Assembly: GCF_000427965.1 (NCBI RefSeq)
Contig: NZ_ATZA01000016.1
Span: 181-64,180, forward strand
Direction of reading: 5' to 3'
Length of the DNA stretch: 64,000 nucleotides
Source of the DNA: Olivibacter sitiensis DSM 17696
Lineage (GTDB): Bacteria > Bacteroidota > Bacteroidia > Sphingobacteriales > Sphingobacteriaceae
Part shown: positions 24,472-33,624 of the stretch, piece after piece
Position numbering within the stretch: position 1 is the first letter of the stretch
Layout: every line of letters starts with the position of its first letter
Made by a program: the position numbers and the translations under genes
The notes under the pieces: model-generated
The model's database searches: none
What the model was told of the DNA's origin: nothing
What the model saw: only the letters and a program-made list of their open reading frames with translations

Positions 24472-26205
24472 CTAAGGCAAGCACCTGGCAATGGGATACC
24501 TCATATGCGTTTTTTCATAATAAGGCGATCGCTTATAAATCCAGTCCAATTGTGCACGTCCATTGGCCTTAAATTTGGGATCTCTTTCTTTCTCTTTTTG
24601 GAATTCCTCGGCCAATTTCGGGATTTCCTTCAACAGCCTGGCCGCTTCATCCTCGAAGATATAGGATGAAAAATATTCTTTTTGTCCCAATACGGCATCG
24701 AAGAAATTCCAGTTGAAGTAGGAATCCACCGCTTGGGGCTCTAGGGTTTCCACAATGTACCTATTTGATTCTTGGTCTGTGGTCACTATGACATCGCCCG
24801 CATAAAAGGGTACTTGCTGTCTTTTGCTCTCTAACTGCACCTTACTGTGTATATAATGGCCTTCATAAGGCATGGACCCGGTACTGAAATCCTTGATATA
24901 ATACATCTCTGCTTCGATGACCGTATCACGTGCCAAGGTATCGAGGTGCACGCCATTGAGGGCCAAAAGTGAAATCACCTTTTCATAGGCCTGGGGAATG
25001 ACGTAGGCTCTGGGTTTTTGCACCGTAATGGTCGGTTTGTAGCGGTCGTATAGTTTAATTTCGCGCGTATATGGCTTTGACCTATCGTAATACATTCTAT
25101 CTAAACCGCTCACCTCACTTTCTTCATGTGCGGCTTCATAGCCATAAAAAGGAATATTGCTGTACTTGGTGGTATCTACTTCCCAAGCCAGCGGAAAAGA
25201 TTCCTGTTCTTGCACTGCCTTTTTTGCTGCAGCTCTTGTCTTTAGCAAGTCCGCTCCTTGCTCGGTGGTAATAGCAATCAAATGTTGCATCAGGGAGTAG
25301 GTAGACTGGACACGTTGTTCATAGGGCTTCCACATATGCGTTTCAGGCATATAGGCTATGGTATTGTGCAAAGCGGCGTAACCAGTCGAATAACGTGGGT
25401 TTTCCAAATAGGCTACAATGCCCGATTCGGGCGTTTCACCTTGGAAAGAGACATAGGGAATCAACTTATAGTCCTCCTTTTCCATTCTTTTGTACAATTC
25501 CTGCGTGTAGTTTTTCAGCATATATTCCGCCAGTATCGGGTTTAGTTTATCCCGCTGCGTATCTATCAGGGTCATGATATACTGGTAGTCTGCCCCATTG
25601 CTGGAATGGTTGTCCATAAAGACATCGGGATCCCATGCGTTGAATATGGTCTGAAAAACCTTGCTGTTGCGCGAATCGCTTTTGATGAAATCGCGATTGA
25701 GGTCGAAATTTTGCCTATTGCCGCGAAAACCGTATGCCCTTGGGCCATTTTGGTTTACCCTGGACTGACCGCGATTGAGCATGCCGTCTATGTTGTAAAC
25801 TAAAATAAAGCACAACACCACCCGATCTGGCACACGCCCTTCCTTCAGCATATCGCGCACCAACATCATGGAAGCGTCTATCCCTTCCGGCTCACCGGGA
25901 TGTATCCCGTTATTGAAAAGGATTACGCTCTTTCCCTTTTGCTTGATGCTCTTTGCGTCAAAATCGCCGTCCTTAGACAATACCATTACCTGCAGCGGCT
26001 TACCTACATCGGTTTTTCCATAGGTAAACAGCTTGGCCTCCTTATATTGCTCATCCAACTGCTGGTAAAAGTTTACAACCTCCTCATAGGTAGCCGTGGT
26101 ATTATGTTCGGGATCTCGTTCAAATGAGGTTGATTGGGCGATGGCTCGGGTACCATAGAACAAAAGCATTGATAAAAACGAAAAAGCGTAAAGTTTATGC
26201 ATCAT
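24472..26205 (-). CDS. Exported M14 zinc carboxypeptidase
   Basis: A 577-residue protein with a signal peptide (LYAFSFLSMLLFYGTRAIAQ). NNGIHPGEPEGIDASMML has the His-x-x-Glu zinc motif, MDNHSSNGADYQY the third zinc His, and YMPETHMWKPYEQRV is a possible catalytic Glu region. The N-terminal 350 residues hold the peptidase domain; the C-terminal part is a beta-rich extension (IVTTDQESNRYIVETLEP). It acts in the periplasm on peptides, alongside the dipeptidase downstream. Confidence 0.88.
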   Translation of the reverse strand: MMHKLYAFSFLSMLLFYGTRAIAQSTSFERDPEHNTTATYEEVVNFYQQLDEQYKEAKLFTYGKTDVGKPLQVMVLSKDGDFDAKSIKQKGKSVILFNNGIHPGEPEGIDASMMLVRDMLKEGRVPDRVVLCFILVYNIDGMLNRGQSRVNQNGPRAYGFRGNRQNFDLNRDFIKSDSRNSKVFQTIFNAWDPDVFMDNHSSNGADYQYIMTLIDTQRDKLNPILAEYMLKNYTQELYKRMEKEDYKLIPYVSFQGETPESGIVAYLENPRYSTGYAALHNTIAYMPETHMWKPYEQRVQSTYSLMQHLIAITTEQGADLLKTRAAAKKAVQEQESFPLAWEVDTTKYSNIPFYGYEAAHEESEVSGLDRMYYDRSKPYTREIKLYDRYKPTITVQKPRAYVIPQAYEKVISLLALNGVHLDTLARDTVIEAEMYYIKDFSTGSMPYEGHYIHSKVQLESKRQQVPFYAGDVIVTTDQESNRYIVETLEPQAVDSYFNWNFFDAVLGQKEYFSSYIFEDEAARLLKEIPKLAEEFQKEKERDPKFKANGRAQLDWIYKRSPYYEKTHMRYPIARCLP

Positions 26206-26352
26206 ATTATTTTTTTACGCTATAAATATCCGTATTGTAAGCGGTACATCCAACAAAACGGCACATAGGTCACCTTAAAATTACAGTCATGGTAAACAAT
26301 GGCCTATCCTATGTGTTAAATTTCCAACAGCTAACTAATAAAAAAGAAGAAC

Positions 26353-26601
26353 ATGATACAGCAAACCAATAATAGCTTCACCATAGACGTCATGATACAT
26401 GGAAAAACGGAAACCTTACAGGTATTTCCCCAGGAAACCTCCGATGGAGTACCCTATTATACGTGCAAGAAGGATGACGAAACCTTAACGGAAATTAGAA
26501 GAGGCGTAAAACAAGAATGGGCACAGCTTTGGGGAGAATTGGACAAAGACAGCTACATTCAAATCGGCCAGGCCATAGAGGAGAAGACAGAATTGGGGTA
26601 A
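26353..26601 (+). CDS. Small conserved-looking protein of unknown function
   Basis: An 82-residue acidic soluble protein (NSFTIDVMIHGKTETLQVFPQ, then KDDETLTEIRRG and SYIQIGQAIEEK). No domain is recognised. The codon use looks like a real gene and an A-rich purine stretch (aaaaagaagaac) precedes the ATG. It stands alone between the divergently oriented carboxypeptidase and the SH3-like protein. Confidence 0.6.
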   Translation: MIQQTNNSFTIDVMIHGKTETLQVFPQETSDGVPYYTCKKDDETLTEIRRGVKQEWAQLWGELDKDSYIQIGQAIEEKTELG

Positions 26602-26818
26602 CACAGCAACAATGAACAAAACCTTCCCGAACAAGTTGACCGCCCAATAAGCACCTTTGGCTTCTAGGAGGGGTATGGCTTAAGTTTGGGACACCGCTGT
26701 CGATTACATGCAATAACTTCGATATAATATCAAAAATCTGGTAATCCATTCAACCTAATCACTAAACGAAAACCGAAAATCCACGAAAACAGGGATAAGC
26801 TCTCTCTTTCGAAACCGT

Positions 26819-26826
26819 TACCTTTG
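26819..26826 (+). promoter_or_regulatory. -7 promoter element before the SH3-like protein gene
   Basis: TACCTTTG matches TAnnTTTG exactly, 63 bases before the ATG at 26890. No convincing -33 element is seen. A start just downstream would exclude the longer reading frame from 26824. Confidence 0.45.
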
Positions 26827-26889
26827 TTTATAAATACACACGCTATGAGATGCTGTCAGAGCATACCCGCATTATTTCCGGTTAGGAAT

Positions 26890-27666
26890 ATGGAGACCAT
26901 TATTTTTTTTGGATGGCTATACCTGTTCGTTGCTGTGCATCTTCCTGCGAATACGCATGCCGGCATACCGCATCCGACGAAAAACATGTATGTATGGCAA
27001 GAAGAAGGAATTGCGGTCTATGCAGAGCCTTCCTTGGCGACTGATTCCGTTGCTCGATTTGGATATGGGGAAGTGATCGAGATCGTAGAAATGCTGGAGG
27101 GTAAAAATGTTGGGGTAACGATGTATAAACACAATGAACAGCATTGGATTTCGGACGAATACTTACCTGAATATCGGCAATCCTCGAATTGGGCAAAAGT
27201 GAGGATGAAAGGACAATATGGTTATGTCCTGAACACTTATTTGGCGATCATTCCACCACCTGATCTTGCACATGGCGCCGGCTTTATGCTGGAAGATTAC
27301 CTGAAGAGCTTGTCTCCTGTTGTCTTTGAGAGATCGGAGGGACAGACCGAAGAATTTTGCGCGAAAACTGAACTCAATTTTGAAAATGGCATTCGGTACA
27401 CCTATATCGATTTTGGCCCGTGCGAACAGTGCGGACATGCTCAGCAAGTCCTTTACCTTCCCCTCTCGAGCAAACATGAAGTTACGATGATGGCTTTGCA
27501 TTTCTTCCGGCGATATGGTCTTTTTGGGGGAGAAAATACCGTGCTCATCAGAAAAAGTGGTAACGACTTTGAAATGGAAGGCATTATGGAATATGGACAA
27601 GTGTTCAACATACGCATTAATGAACACGAAAGTGGTGTGCTATTGATAGAGGACATGTATCTGTAA
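26890..27666 (+). CDS. Exported SH3-like domain protein
   Basis: A 258-residue protein with a signal peptide (IIFFGWLYLFVAVHLPANTHA). The next 110 residues look like a bacterial SH3 domain: GIAVYAEPSLATDSVARFGYGEVIEIVE, then WAKVRMKGQYGYVLNTYLA. The C-terminal half has no named domain but has a CEQCG pair. It is followed 58 bases later by two large WG-repeat genes on the same strand, so it may belong with them. The frame is open upstream to 26824; the ATG at 26890 puts the signal peptide first. Confidence 0.68.
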   Translation: METIIFFGWLYLFVAVHLPANTHAGIPHPTKNMYVWQEEGIAVYAEPSLATDSVARFGYGEVIEIVEMLEGKNVGVTMYKHNEQHWISDEYLPEYRQSSNWAKVRMKGQYGYVLNTYLAIIPPPDLAHGAGFMLEDYLKSLSPVVFERSEGQTEEFCAKTELNFENGIRYTYIDFGPCEQCGHAQQVLYLPLSSKHEVTMMALHFFRRYGLFGGENTVLIRKSGNDFEMEGIMEYGQVFNIRINEHESGVLLIEDMYL

Positions 27667-27724
27667 CGCCTTAAAGAAACTGCTATGCAATTAAGATGGT
27701 AATTAATCACTAAAGTATTGACAG

Positions 27725-30022
27725 ATGAGGTATATAGCGATCATACTATTGTTTCTACAAGCGACGGTCTGCCTGCCACAGGAGGAACAGAACGTTCAAT
27801 CCATTGCCTTTGGCGCTCACCTATCGCCCTTGGTGAAGATAAAAAAGGACGGACAAAACTATTATTATCACCTCGATGGCAAGCATTGGATCGATAAGGT
27901 GGAAGAGCGTGCGGGAGGCCTTTCTGTTGTGATACAAAACGGATACTATGGCGTGCTGAAAAACGATGGCACCCTGATTGTGCCGTTTGAATATGACCGA
28001 ATCAAGCTGGAGACCAAATATGAGGGACAATGGCGTGAGGGGATCGATTATACGTACAGAACCATTATTCTTCACAAAGATGGTAAAGTTGGCGTGGCGA
28101 ACGAAAATGGAAAAATTACTGTTCCCTTACAGTTTCAGGATGCGAAAGCCATCAACGGGAGAGCTGTCGCCATTGCCGAAGGGAAGCTTTGGGGATGGGC
28201 CTCTCTGGAAGACGGAGAAATCCTGCATCCGCCCAAGTATGAATACGTCAGGGATTTTGTCTCTGATGATTTTGTCGAAATACGTGACGGAGACAAGGGG
28301 GGTGTCGCGAGGACAAACGGTGAGGTGGTCGTTCCCGTAGAATATGACCGTTATATGCGCTATCTGAAAACGGAACACCAGACATTTTTCATCGGATACA
28401 AGGAGGAAAAAGCTTTTTTACTGGATACCTCCGGCCATGTTCTGCTTTCCGGGCACGACCAATACACTTCGGCACACCAGCAAAATTTGATTTTTTTCAA
28501 GGAAAATAACCGGTATGGACTGTTTGACTTGGCATCGAATCAAGCGTTGATTGCACCTACCTACGAAGCCATAGAAACGTTTACGAGAGGAATTGCAATT
28601 GTCAAAAAAGACGGGAAATTCGGAACAATCGACACTCAGGGAGCTCCCCAATTGCCTGCAGAGTTTGACAAGGTCAGCCTACTTTCAGCAAGTGGCGGTT
28701 TTAAAACGGGTTCCTCTCCGACTATATTTGCCCCGCCACAGGTGCAAAATGAAAAGGTGACAGAGGAACTAATGAGACGCAGGGAATATGAAGCCGAAAT
28801 CGAAGAACGTCCTTACCTGATCGAAGTGACCAAAGGTAACTCGACGGGTATTTATAATAATGACCAACAACCCATTGTCCCTTTAGGAAAATATGATCGC
28901 GTGAGTCCGCATTATTACAAGGGAAATACTTTATATCTAGTAAGCTCAACTCAAAGGATGGGAATCTTAGACGAGGAGGGCAAGGAAATCCTGCCAGTAA
29001 AATATGAACACGACCGCCCCTATAAATTTTCGCGCAAAGCGGTGGACCAGCAATTTGACGTGCGTGACCGGTTTATCTCTTTTATGGCCGGTAAAGGCGA
29101 TAATTCCTTGGGAGAAAAAATAGGCCTTTTTGACTTAGCGCAGAAGAAGATCATTATTCCCCCTGACGATCAATATATCGATGTGTTGAACGACCGGCTT
29201 ATCAAGGTAAGAAAAAGGAAGGACTACAAAACCGAAACATCCATTTACGATCTTGAGCTTGGAAAAGAAACACCTCTCGCAGAAGATGTGATCGATGCAA
29301 TGTTGGTGGGAGATGTTTTTTTGCTGTTGGAGTCAAAAGACCTCTACCAGCTTGCTGATCCGGAGGGCCGTATTATCTACGAAAACACGGATTGGAAAAC
29401 ACGCGGATCGTACCTTTTGGTGCGTTTCCCAAAAATGAACGATCTGCCCCATGGACACTTCTACCACGGCTTGAAAAAAATCTATGCCACCGAAGGAAAT
29501 CTTTTTATCGATGAAACAGGCAAAGAAATACGCTTTGAGGGTTTCGATCAGGTGGATGATTTTTACGAAGGCTTTGCCATCGGCGCCAAAGAAGTAGACG
29601 ACCCACAAAGTTCGAGACCCAGATACATTTATGGTATGATCGACCGACAAGGGAAAACGGTGTTGCCTTTTGAATTTGATCTGGTGGAAAGAACTGGCGG
29701 ACAAGATGATCTTTTGCAATTCCGGAAAGGGGATTTGACGGGATTGTTCCGCCGAGATGGAAGTGCGGTATTGGATGCCCAATACAATTACATTTCGTAC
29801 AGCGAAGACTATCCCTACATCACGATCCAACAAGGAGGAAAGTATGGGTTGGCAGATAAGTCCGGCATCATCAAGGTCGAACCGATTTACGACAGGATCG
29901 ATAGAAATTTTGAGGGAAAAGAGAAGACTTGGCCGATCATCGCTAAGGAAGGAGAATGGTACTATTTCGTAGGTGAAGATGGAAAAAGATATCCGATGAA
30001 GGCAAAGGAGAAGCATTATTAG
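27725..30022 (+). CDS. Exported WG-repeat protein, 765 residues
   Basis: A signal peptide (YIAIILLFLQATVCLPQ) is followed by many WG-type beta repeats. Repeated cores include YYGVLKNDGTLIVPFEYDRI, KVGVANENGKITVPLQF, GMIDRQGKTVLPFEFD and KYGLADKSGIIKVEPIYDRI. The fold should be a long beta-solenoid or propeller-like array in the periplasm or on the surface. No catalytic domain is present. Partners are unknown; the next gene is a second protein of the same type, 61 bases downstream. Confidence 0.85.
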   Translation: MRYIAIILLFLQATVCLPQEEQNVQSIAFGAHLSPLVKIKKDGQNYYYHLDGKHWIDKVEERAGGLSVVIQNGYYGVLKNDGTLIVPFEYDRIKLETKYEGQWREGIDYTYRTIILHKDGKVGVANENGKITVPLQFQDAKAINGRAVAIAEGKLWGWASLEDGEILHPPKYEYVRDFVSDDFVEIRDGDKGGVARTNGEVVVPVEYDRYMRYLKTEHQTFFIGYKEEKAFLLDTSGHVLLSGHDQYTSAHQQNLIFFKENNRYGLFDLASNQALIAPTYEAIETFTRGIAIVKKDGKFGTIDTQGAPQLPAEFDKVSLLSASGGFKTGSSPTIFAPPQVQNEKVTEELMRRREYEAEIEERPYLIEVTKGNSTGIYNNDQQPIVPLGKYDRVSPHYYKGNTLYLVSSTQRMGILDEEGKEILPVKYEHDRPYKFSRKAVDQQFDVRDRFISFMAGKGDNSLGEKIGLFDLAQKKIIIPPDDQYIDVLNDRLIKVRKRKDYKTETSIYDLELGKETPLAEDVIDAMLVGDVFLLLESKDLYQLADPEGRIIYENTDWKTRGSYLLVRFPKMNDLPHGHFYHGLKKIYATEGNLFIDETGKEIRFEGFDQVDDFYEGFAIGAKEVDDPQSSRPRYIYGMIDRQGKTVLPFEFDLVERTGGQDDLLQFRKGDLTGLFRRDGSAVLDAQYNYISYSEDYPYITIQQGGKYGLADKSGIIKVEPIYDRIDRNFEGKEKTWPIIAKEGEWYYFVGEDGKRYPMKAKEKHY

Positions 30023-30083
30023 GAATGGTACTGAGGCAATAGTTTTCGGGTTTCGGACAGCACCAATAAAGACTAATAGAAAG

Positions 30084-32582
30084 ATGACAAAGTTTATAAT
30101 TTATTTTTTGACCCTATCGTGCCTTTCCTTGACAGCGGTCGCACAGATTGCGGTCTCTCCTTATAGGGACGATCAGATCAGCCTTTCTCCTTTTGAAAAT
30201 GGGGTAGCCAAGGTCGTGGAGAATGGCACGGTATATTATATCAATACAGAGGGCAAGAGATTTGAGGTGCTTGCTGGAGGTCGAAGTAGTCTCGGAGATA
30301 AGCATACTATTGGAGACTACAAAAATGAACTGGAGCAAAACCCTCAGCTGTTGCCCAAATCGGTTCTGCAATACCGCACCGAGAAAGGTTTCGGTATGCT
30401 CTCTCCGACAGCCGAAGTGCTGTTGGACGCCGGGTATGACTACATCGATACACAGAACCGTAATTTTTGGAAACTGTCAAAAAGCGGGAAAGTGAGTTAT
30501 CTGTTGCCCGACAGGACCGTTTTACCCTTTTTTGAAGAGATCGGTTATCTGGATGGCGAATACTTTGACGTGAAGCAGGAAGGAAAATGGCATCTCTACA
30601 ACAAAAACCAACAGAAGATCACCACGACAGAGGCCTATGATGGCTTCGATTACTGTGGGGGATGTGCCATGCGCTCGTCCTATCTGTACGCACAGAGAAA
30701 CGGGAAATGGGGCATCATCGATTGGGATGGAAAAGTACTCGTTCCCTTTCAATATGAACACGCCCACCACCAGATGCGCAATGATCATTGGGTCGCTTCG
30801 TTTTCCAAGGATGGAAAGCCCGTCATTGTCCATATCCCTACACAAAAAGAATTTTTCCATGGTACGCTAATGGAGGGTGTATTGGTCACGAAAGAAAATG
30901 ACAAATACGGGGCTTTTGGGGCAGAAGGAAACCTAACAATCCCATTTGAGTATGACCTGATTGAATTGCCAAACGACAATTCGTATTTAGGCTACTATGG
31001 CCAATACTTCATCACGACCAAGGCGGACAAAAAAGGCGTGACCGATCGGGAGGGACGTACCATTATTCCCAATGCCTATGAACACATCATGGTGTATGAC
31101 AACTATTTTGTTGGAAAGAGAAACAATGTGTCCTATCTGTTGAACGAAAAGCAGGATGTTCTGCTGGAACTGGAAAATGCGGACATATCACATATAAACG
31201 ATTATTTCTACTCCTCCGGTAGCGATGGACTGGCTATTTTCAAGGTCAAAAATCGGGGCTATTATGGCCTGTATTTTGCCGAAACTGACACGTACATTGA
31301 ACCGGCATTCTACACGGTTTATGTCACCCAGTCCCAGAACAATAAACAAGAAGCACGCAAAACAATACAGACGGATAGAAATGGGCTGATATCGGCTTTT
31401 GACCTAAGTGGAAACCTGTTGCTGGAAGATTGTGGCAAGGTGTCGTATTCTTACGGATTGCCGGATAATTTTATAGTTTTCACCAAAAATGATCAGGCAG
31501 GGATTTTTGACCTTGACCAGCGTAGGGAAATCGTTCCGCCTCTCTATACCCATCTCGATGTCTTTCCGATCGGAGGCGAAAAAGCCATCAAAGCTAACCT
31601 ATTTTCTGAGGCACATGCCCCTTATTCCGGAGCGCTTTCGTACCACCTTTACGATATGCAAGGGAAAAAGTTGATTGATGCCGATATAGCGCAAATAGAT
31701 AGCGTAACGTCTGATGTATTATTGCTGAAGATAAAAGATGGGGGGTACCTCCTGTGGGATCACAGAAAACGGTCATCGCAAAAATTGGCCTACAAGGCGG
31801 TATATCCCGTGCAATCTCCACATCTTTTGCTGGTGGCCGACAACGAGGATATGGGGAAGCTTTATGATATCCGAACACAAAAAGAACTTCAGGGAAGTTA
31901 TAACCTTTCGTGGATCAAAAGCGGGTATTTGCCCGAAAATCCAAATGGCGAACCCACATTGTTTCGTTTCAAGGAGGGTATGGCACTCATATATAACAAA
32001 AACGGGTATGGTTATATCAACGACAATGGAAAGCAGGTTGTGAAACCACAGTACGACTGGGCCTTTGATTTTGTCGGGGACGTGGCCATGGTCTGTAGAT
32101 CTGAGGATGGCGACAGGAATACTTACCTTTTTAAAATGAGCTATATAGACAAGCAGGGCAAGCCTGTTTTTCCGATGGAATTTGATTTTGACAATCTGGA
32201 TCTGAACCATGAAGATTCTTTTTTTGTGGGCGAAACAGTGAAACTTACCAAGCGCAAAGGTCGAGGTTATCTATATGGTTTGGGTAATGTGAAAAGTGGC
32301 CAAATCCTACTGCCCATTGACTACGAGCAGATGCGGACAATTCAGAACGGGAAATGGTTGCTTCTCGAACAAAAGAGAAAATATGGTATCGCAGATTCTC
32401 AAGGCAATATCGTTGTTCCGGTGGAGTATGACCATATCATATTCCGCACATCCGTGTACTACAATTGGACGTCTGAGGAAAGCATCTTTCCACTATTGGT
32501 CTCCCAAGACGGGAAATGGCGCTATCTCAACGAAGATGGAACTTATCTGCCTGTAGTGGGCAATTATGCTTCGGAGTATTGA
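30084..32582 (+). CDS. Exported WG-repeat protein, 832 residues
   Basis: A signal peptide (IIYFLTLSCLSLTAVAQ) precedes WG-type repeats over nearly the whole length: KWGIIDWDGKVLVPFQYEHA, KYGAFGAEGNLTIPFEYDLI, KKGVTDREGRTIIPNAYEHI, KYGIADSQGNIVVPVEYDHI. A short insert with CGGCAM occurs near residue 190. It is the largest of the group and ends in a plain repeat with no anchor. It probably arose by duplication with the preceding gene; function unknown. Confidence 0.85.
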   Translation: MTKFIIYFLTLSCLSLTAVAQIAVSPYRDDQISLSPFENGVAKVVENGTVYYINTEGKRFEVLAGGRSSLGDKHTIGDYKNELEQNPQLLPKSVLQYRTEKGFGMLSPTAEVLLDAGYDYIDTQNRNFWKLSKSGKVSYLLPDRTVLPFFEEIGYLDGEYFDVKQEGKWHLYNKNQQKITTTEAYDGFDYCGGCAMRSSYLYAQRNGKWGIIDWDGKVLVPFQYEHAHHQMRNDHWVASFSKDGKPVIVHIPTQKEFFHGTLMEGVLVTKENDKYGAFGAEGNLTIPFEYDLIELPNDNSYLGYYGQYFITTKADKKGVTDREGRTIIPNAYEHIMVYDNYFVGKRNNVSYLLNEKQDVLLELENADISHINDYFYSSGSDGLAIFKVKNRGYYGLYFAETDTYIEPAFYTVYVTQSQNNKQEARKTIQTDRNGLISAFDLSGNLLLEDCGKVSYSYGLPDNFIVFTKNDQAGIFDLDQRREIVPPLYTHLDVFPIGGEKAIKANLFSEAHAPYSGALSYHLYDMQGKKLIDADIAQIDSVTSDVLLLKIKDGGYLLWDHRKRSSQKLAYKAVYPVQSPHLLLVADNEDMGKLYDIRTQKELQGSYNLSWIKSGYLPENPNGEPTLFRFKEGMALIYNKNGYGYINDNGKQVVKPQYDWAFDFVGDVAMVCRSEDGDRNTYLFKMSYIDKQGKPVFPMEFDFDNLDLNHEDSFFVGETVKLTKRKGRGYLYGLGNVKSGQILLPIDYEQMRTIQNGKWLLLEQKRKYGIADSQGNIVVPVEYDHIIFRTSVYYNWTSEESIFPLLVSQDGKWRYLNEDGTYLPVVGNYASEY

Positions 32583-32722
32583 GAAGGGCAGGGACTATCC
32601 AAAAAGTCCATAAAGCTATAAAATTCTCATTTCGATCCCGAGAAATCAGGCATATACGAGTCTGGCTCATAGCGCAAAAAGCCTGCAAAGGAGACGTCAG
32701 TCCTGCTGAAGTACAGGTCATT

Positions 32723-32896
32723 ATGGTAAACAAGGAAAACAAAACATACCGCTTGGAAGCCGAGCAATTGCTTGTTTTTCCAGATAAAAGCACGGACGGC
32801 GGTGCGTACGACCTGAAAGATTTTAAGCATTTGTCAAAAGCATACCAAGATTACGCCATTGAATATTTGATGAAAAACGATCGTTTTGAATATTAA
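32723..32896 (+). CDS. Short gene or gene remnant after the WG-repeat pair
   Basis: The open frame ends in a protein-like segment (ENKTYRLEAEQLLVFPDKST, AYDLKDFKHLSKAYQDYAIE). The frame continues upstream to 32516 inside the previous gene, but only the last 60-80 residues look real. The ATG at 32723 gives 57 residues. It may be the tail of a lost gene. No family recognised. Confidence 0.35.
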   Translation: MVNKENKTYRLEAEQLLVFPDKSTDGGAYDLKDFKHLSKAYQDYAIEYLMKNDRFEY

Positions 32897-33001
32897 GGAT
32901 GGGTTTGTGAGACCTGGGAAGCATTCTAGCACCAGCGATTGCCCCAACGACATCGTTCGAACGAGATACCTAATTAACAACGAGTTGCATGAAAATAAAA
33001 A

Positions 33002-33033
33002 TGGACAAAACGGAAATTCATCCATTTTGTCCA
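33002..33033 (-). terminator. Terminator beside the tRNA-Leu 3'-end copy
   Basis: TGGACAAAA and TTTTGTCCA form a nine-pair stem, followed on the minus strand by TTTTTATTTT. It is five bases beyond the tRNA-Leu 3'-end copy at 33038, as a terminator of an intact tRNA transcript would be. Confidence 0.7.
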
Positions 33034-33037
33034 CTTA

Positions 33038-33055
33038 GGTGCGCGAGAGCAGATT
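33038..33055. repeat. 18-bp copy of the tRNA-Leu(GAG) 3' end
   Basis: GGTGCGCGAGAGCAGATT is identical to 33234-33251 and in the same orientation, 196 bp away. It covers the acceptor 3' strand and part of the T-arm. No tRNA body follows it. It looks like an attachment-site scar. Confidence 0.8.
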
Positions 33056-33201
33056 GGCTGCGTCCCGCTTCCCCATGCGCAAGGCCGCAGCCAGCTGTGG
33101 TGGGGTGGCTACAGCATCATGGAGGCAAGCCACTGCGTGGCGTTGCTTTTGTTATTTTCGGTTGAGCTCAAACACGCTTGGCTCACCCTAAAACAACAAA
33201 A

Positions 33202-33221
33202 GCCTTTGCTTTCGCAAAGGC
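33202..33221 (-). terminator. Terminator of the tRNA-Leu transcript
   Basis: GCCTTTGC-TTTC-GCAAAGGC; on the minus strand it is followed by TTTTGTTGTTTT. It lies 12 bases beyond the encoded CCA of tRNA-Leu(GAG). Confidence 0.75.
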
Positions 33222-33235
33222 CTCCATTATGCTGG

Positions 33236-33319
33236 TGCGCGAGAGCAGATTCGAACTGCCACACCCAAACGGGCGCCACCCCCTCAAAGTGGTGCGTCTA
33301 CCAATTTCGCCACTCGCGC
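33236..33319 (-). tRNA. tRNA-Leu(GAG)
   Basis: Minus strand: acceptor GCGCGAG pairs with CTCGCGC, discriminator A, D-arm GTGGCGAAATTGGTAGACGC, anticodon stem CCACT/GGTGG with loop TTGAGGG (anticodon GAG), long variable arm, and T-arm with GTTCGAATC. CCA is encoded (complement of 33233-33235). It lies 24 bases after the tRNA-Leu(CAG) gene in the same transcript. Confidence 0.95.
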
Positions 33320-33343
33320 AGGGTTTGCAAGTTTCCGGCTCTG

Positions 33344-33427
33344 TGCCCGAGGAGAGACTCGAACTCTCAAGGGACAATTCCCAACGGCTTCTGAGACCGC
33401 AACGTTTACCAATTTCGCCACCCGGGC
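33344..33427 (-). tRNA. tRNA-Leu(CAG)
   Basis: Minus strand: acceptor GCCCGGG pairs with CTCGGGC (one G-U), discriminator A, GTGGCGAAATTGGTAAACG D-arm, anticodon loop CTCAGAA (anticodon CAG), long variable arm, and T-arm GAGTTCGAGTCTC. CCA is not encoded. First of two tRNA-Leu genes. Confidence 0.95.
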
Positions 33428-33624
33428 ATGGAAACTTCGCCGAAAACTTGCGGGTACAAATATGCAAATAATGTTCAAATACCAAACAGGTATTTTTTAA
33501 TTTTTCATCCTTTTGTCAGCTGCCCCCTCCTGCATCATCCAATTGTCGTTTGTATAGTCCATAGCTAGGTTTATTTAATTTTTTTTTCAGATTTGTTTTA
33601 TTAAATGTTCAAACAGCAAAAAAT

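Larger units (their letters stand above)
32897..33232. other. Intergenic region downstream of the tRNA-Leu pair
   Basis: Contains a terminator (33002-33033), an 18-bp copy of a tRNA-Leu 3' end (33038-33055), a stem GGCTGCG/CGCAGCC (about 33056-33092) and the tRNA terminator (33202-33221). Nothing coding is supported. Confidence 0.6.

Noticed and set aside
29333-30016. 227-codon minus-strand open frame inside the WG-repeat gene
   Set aside because: It lies opposite regular WG repeats; the open frame follows from the codon use of the real gene.
33119-33485. Open frames across the two tRNA-Leu genes
   Set aside because: All overlap tRNA sequence on one strand or the other and have no independent coding signal.
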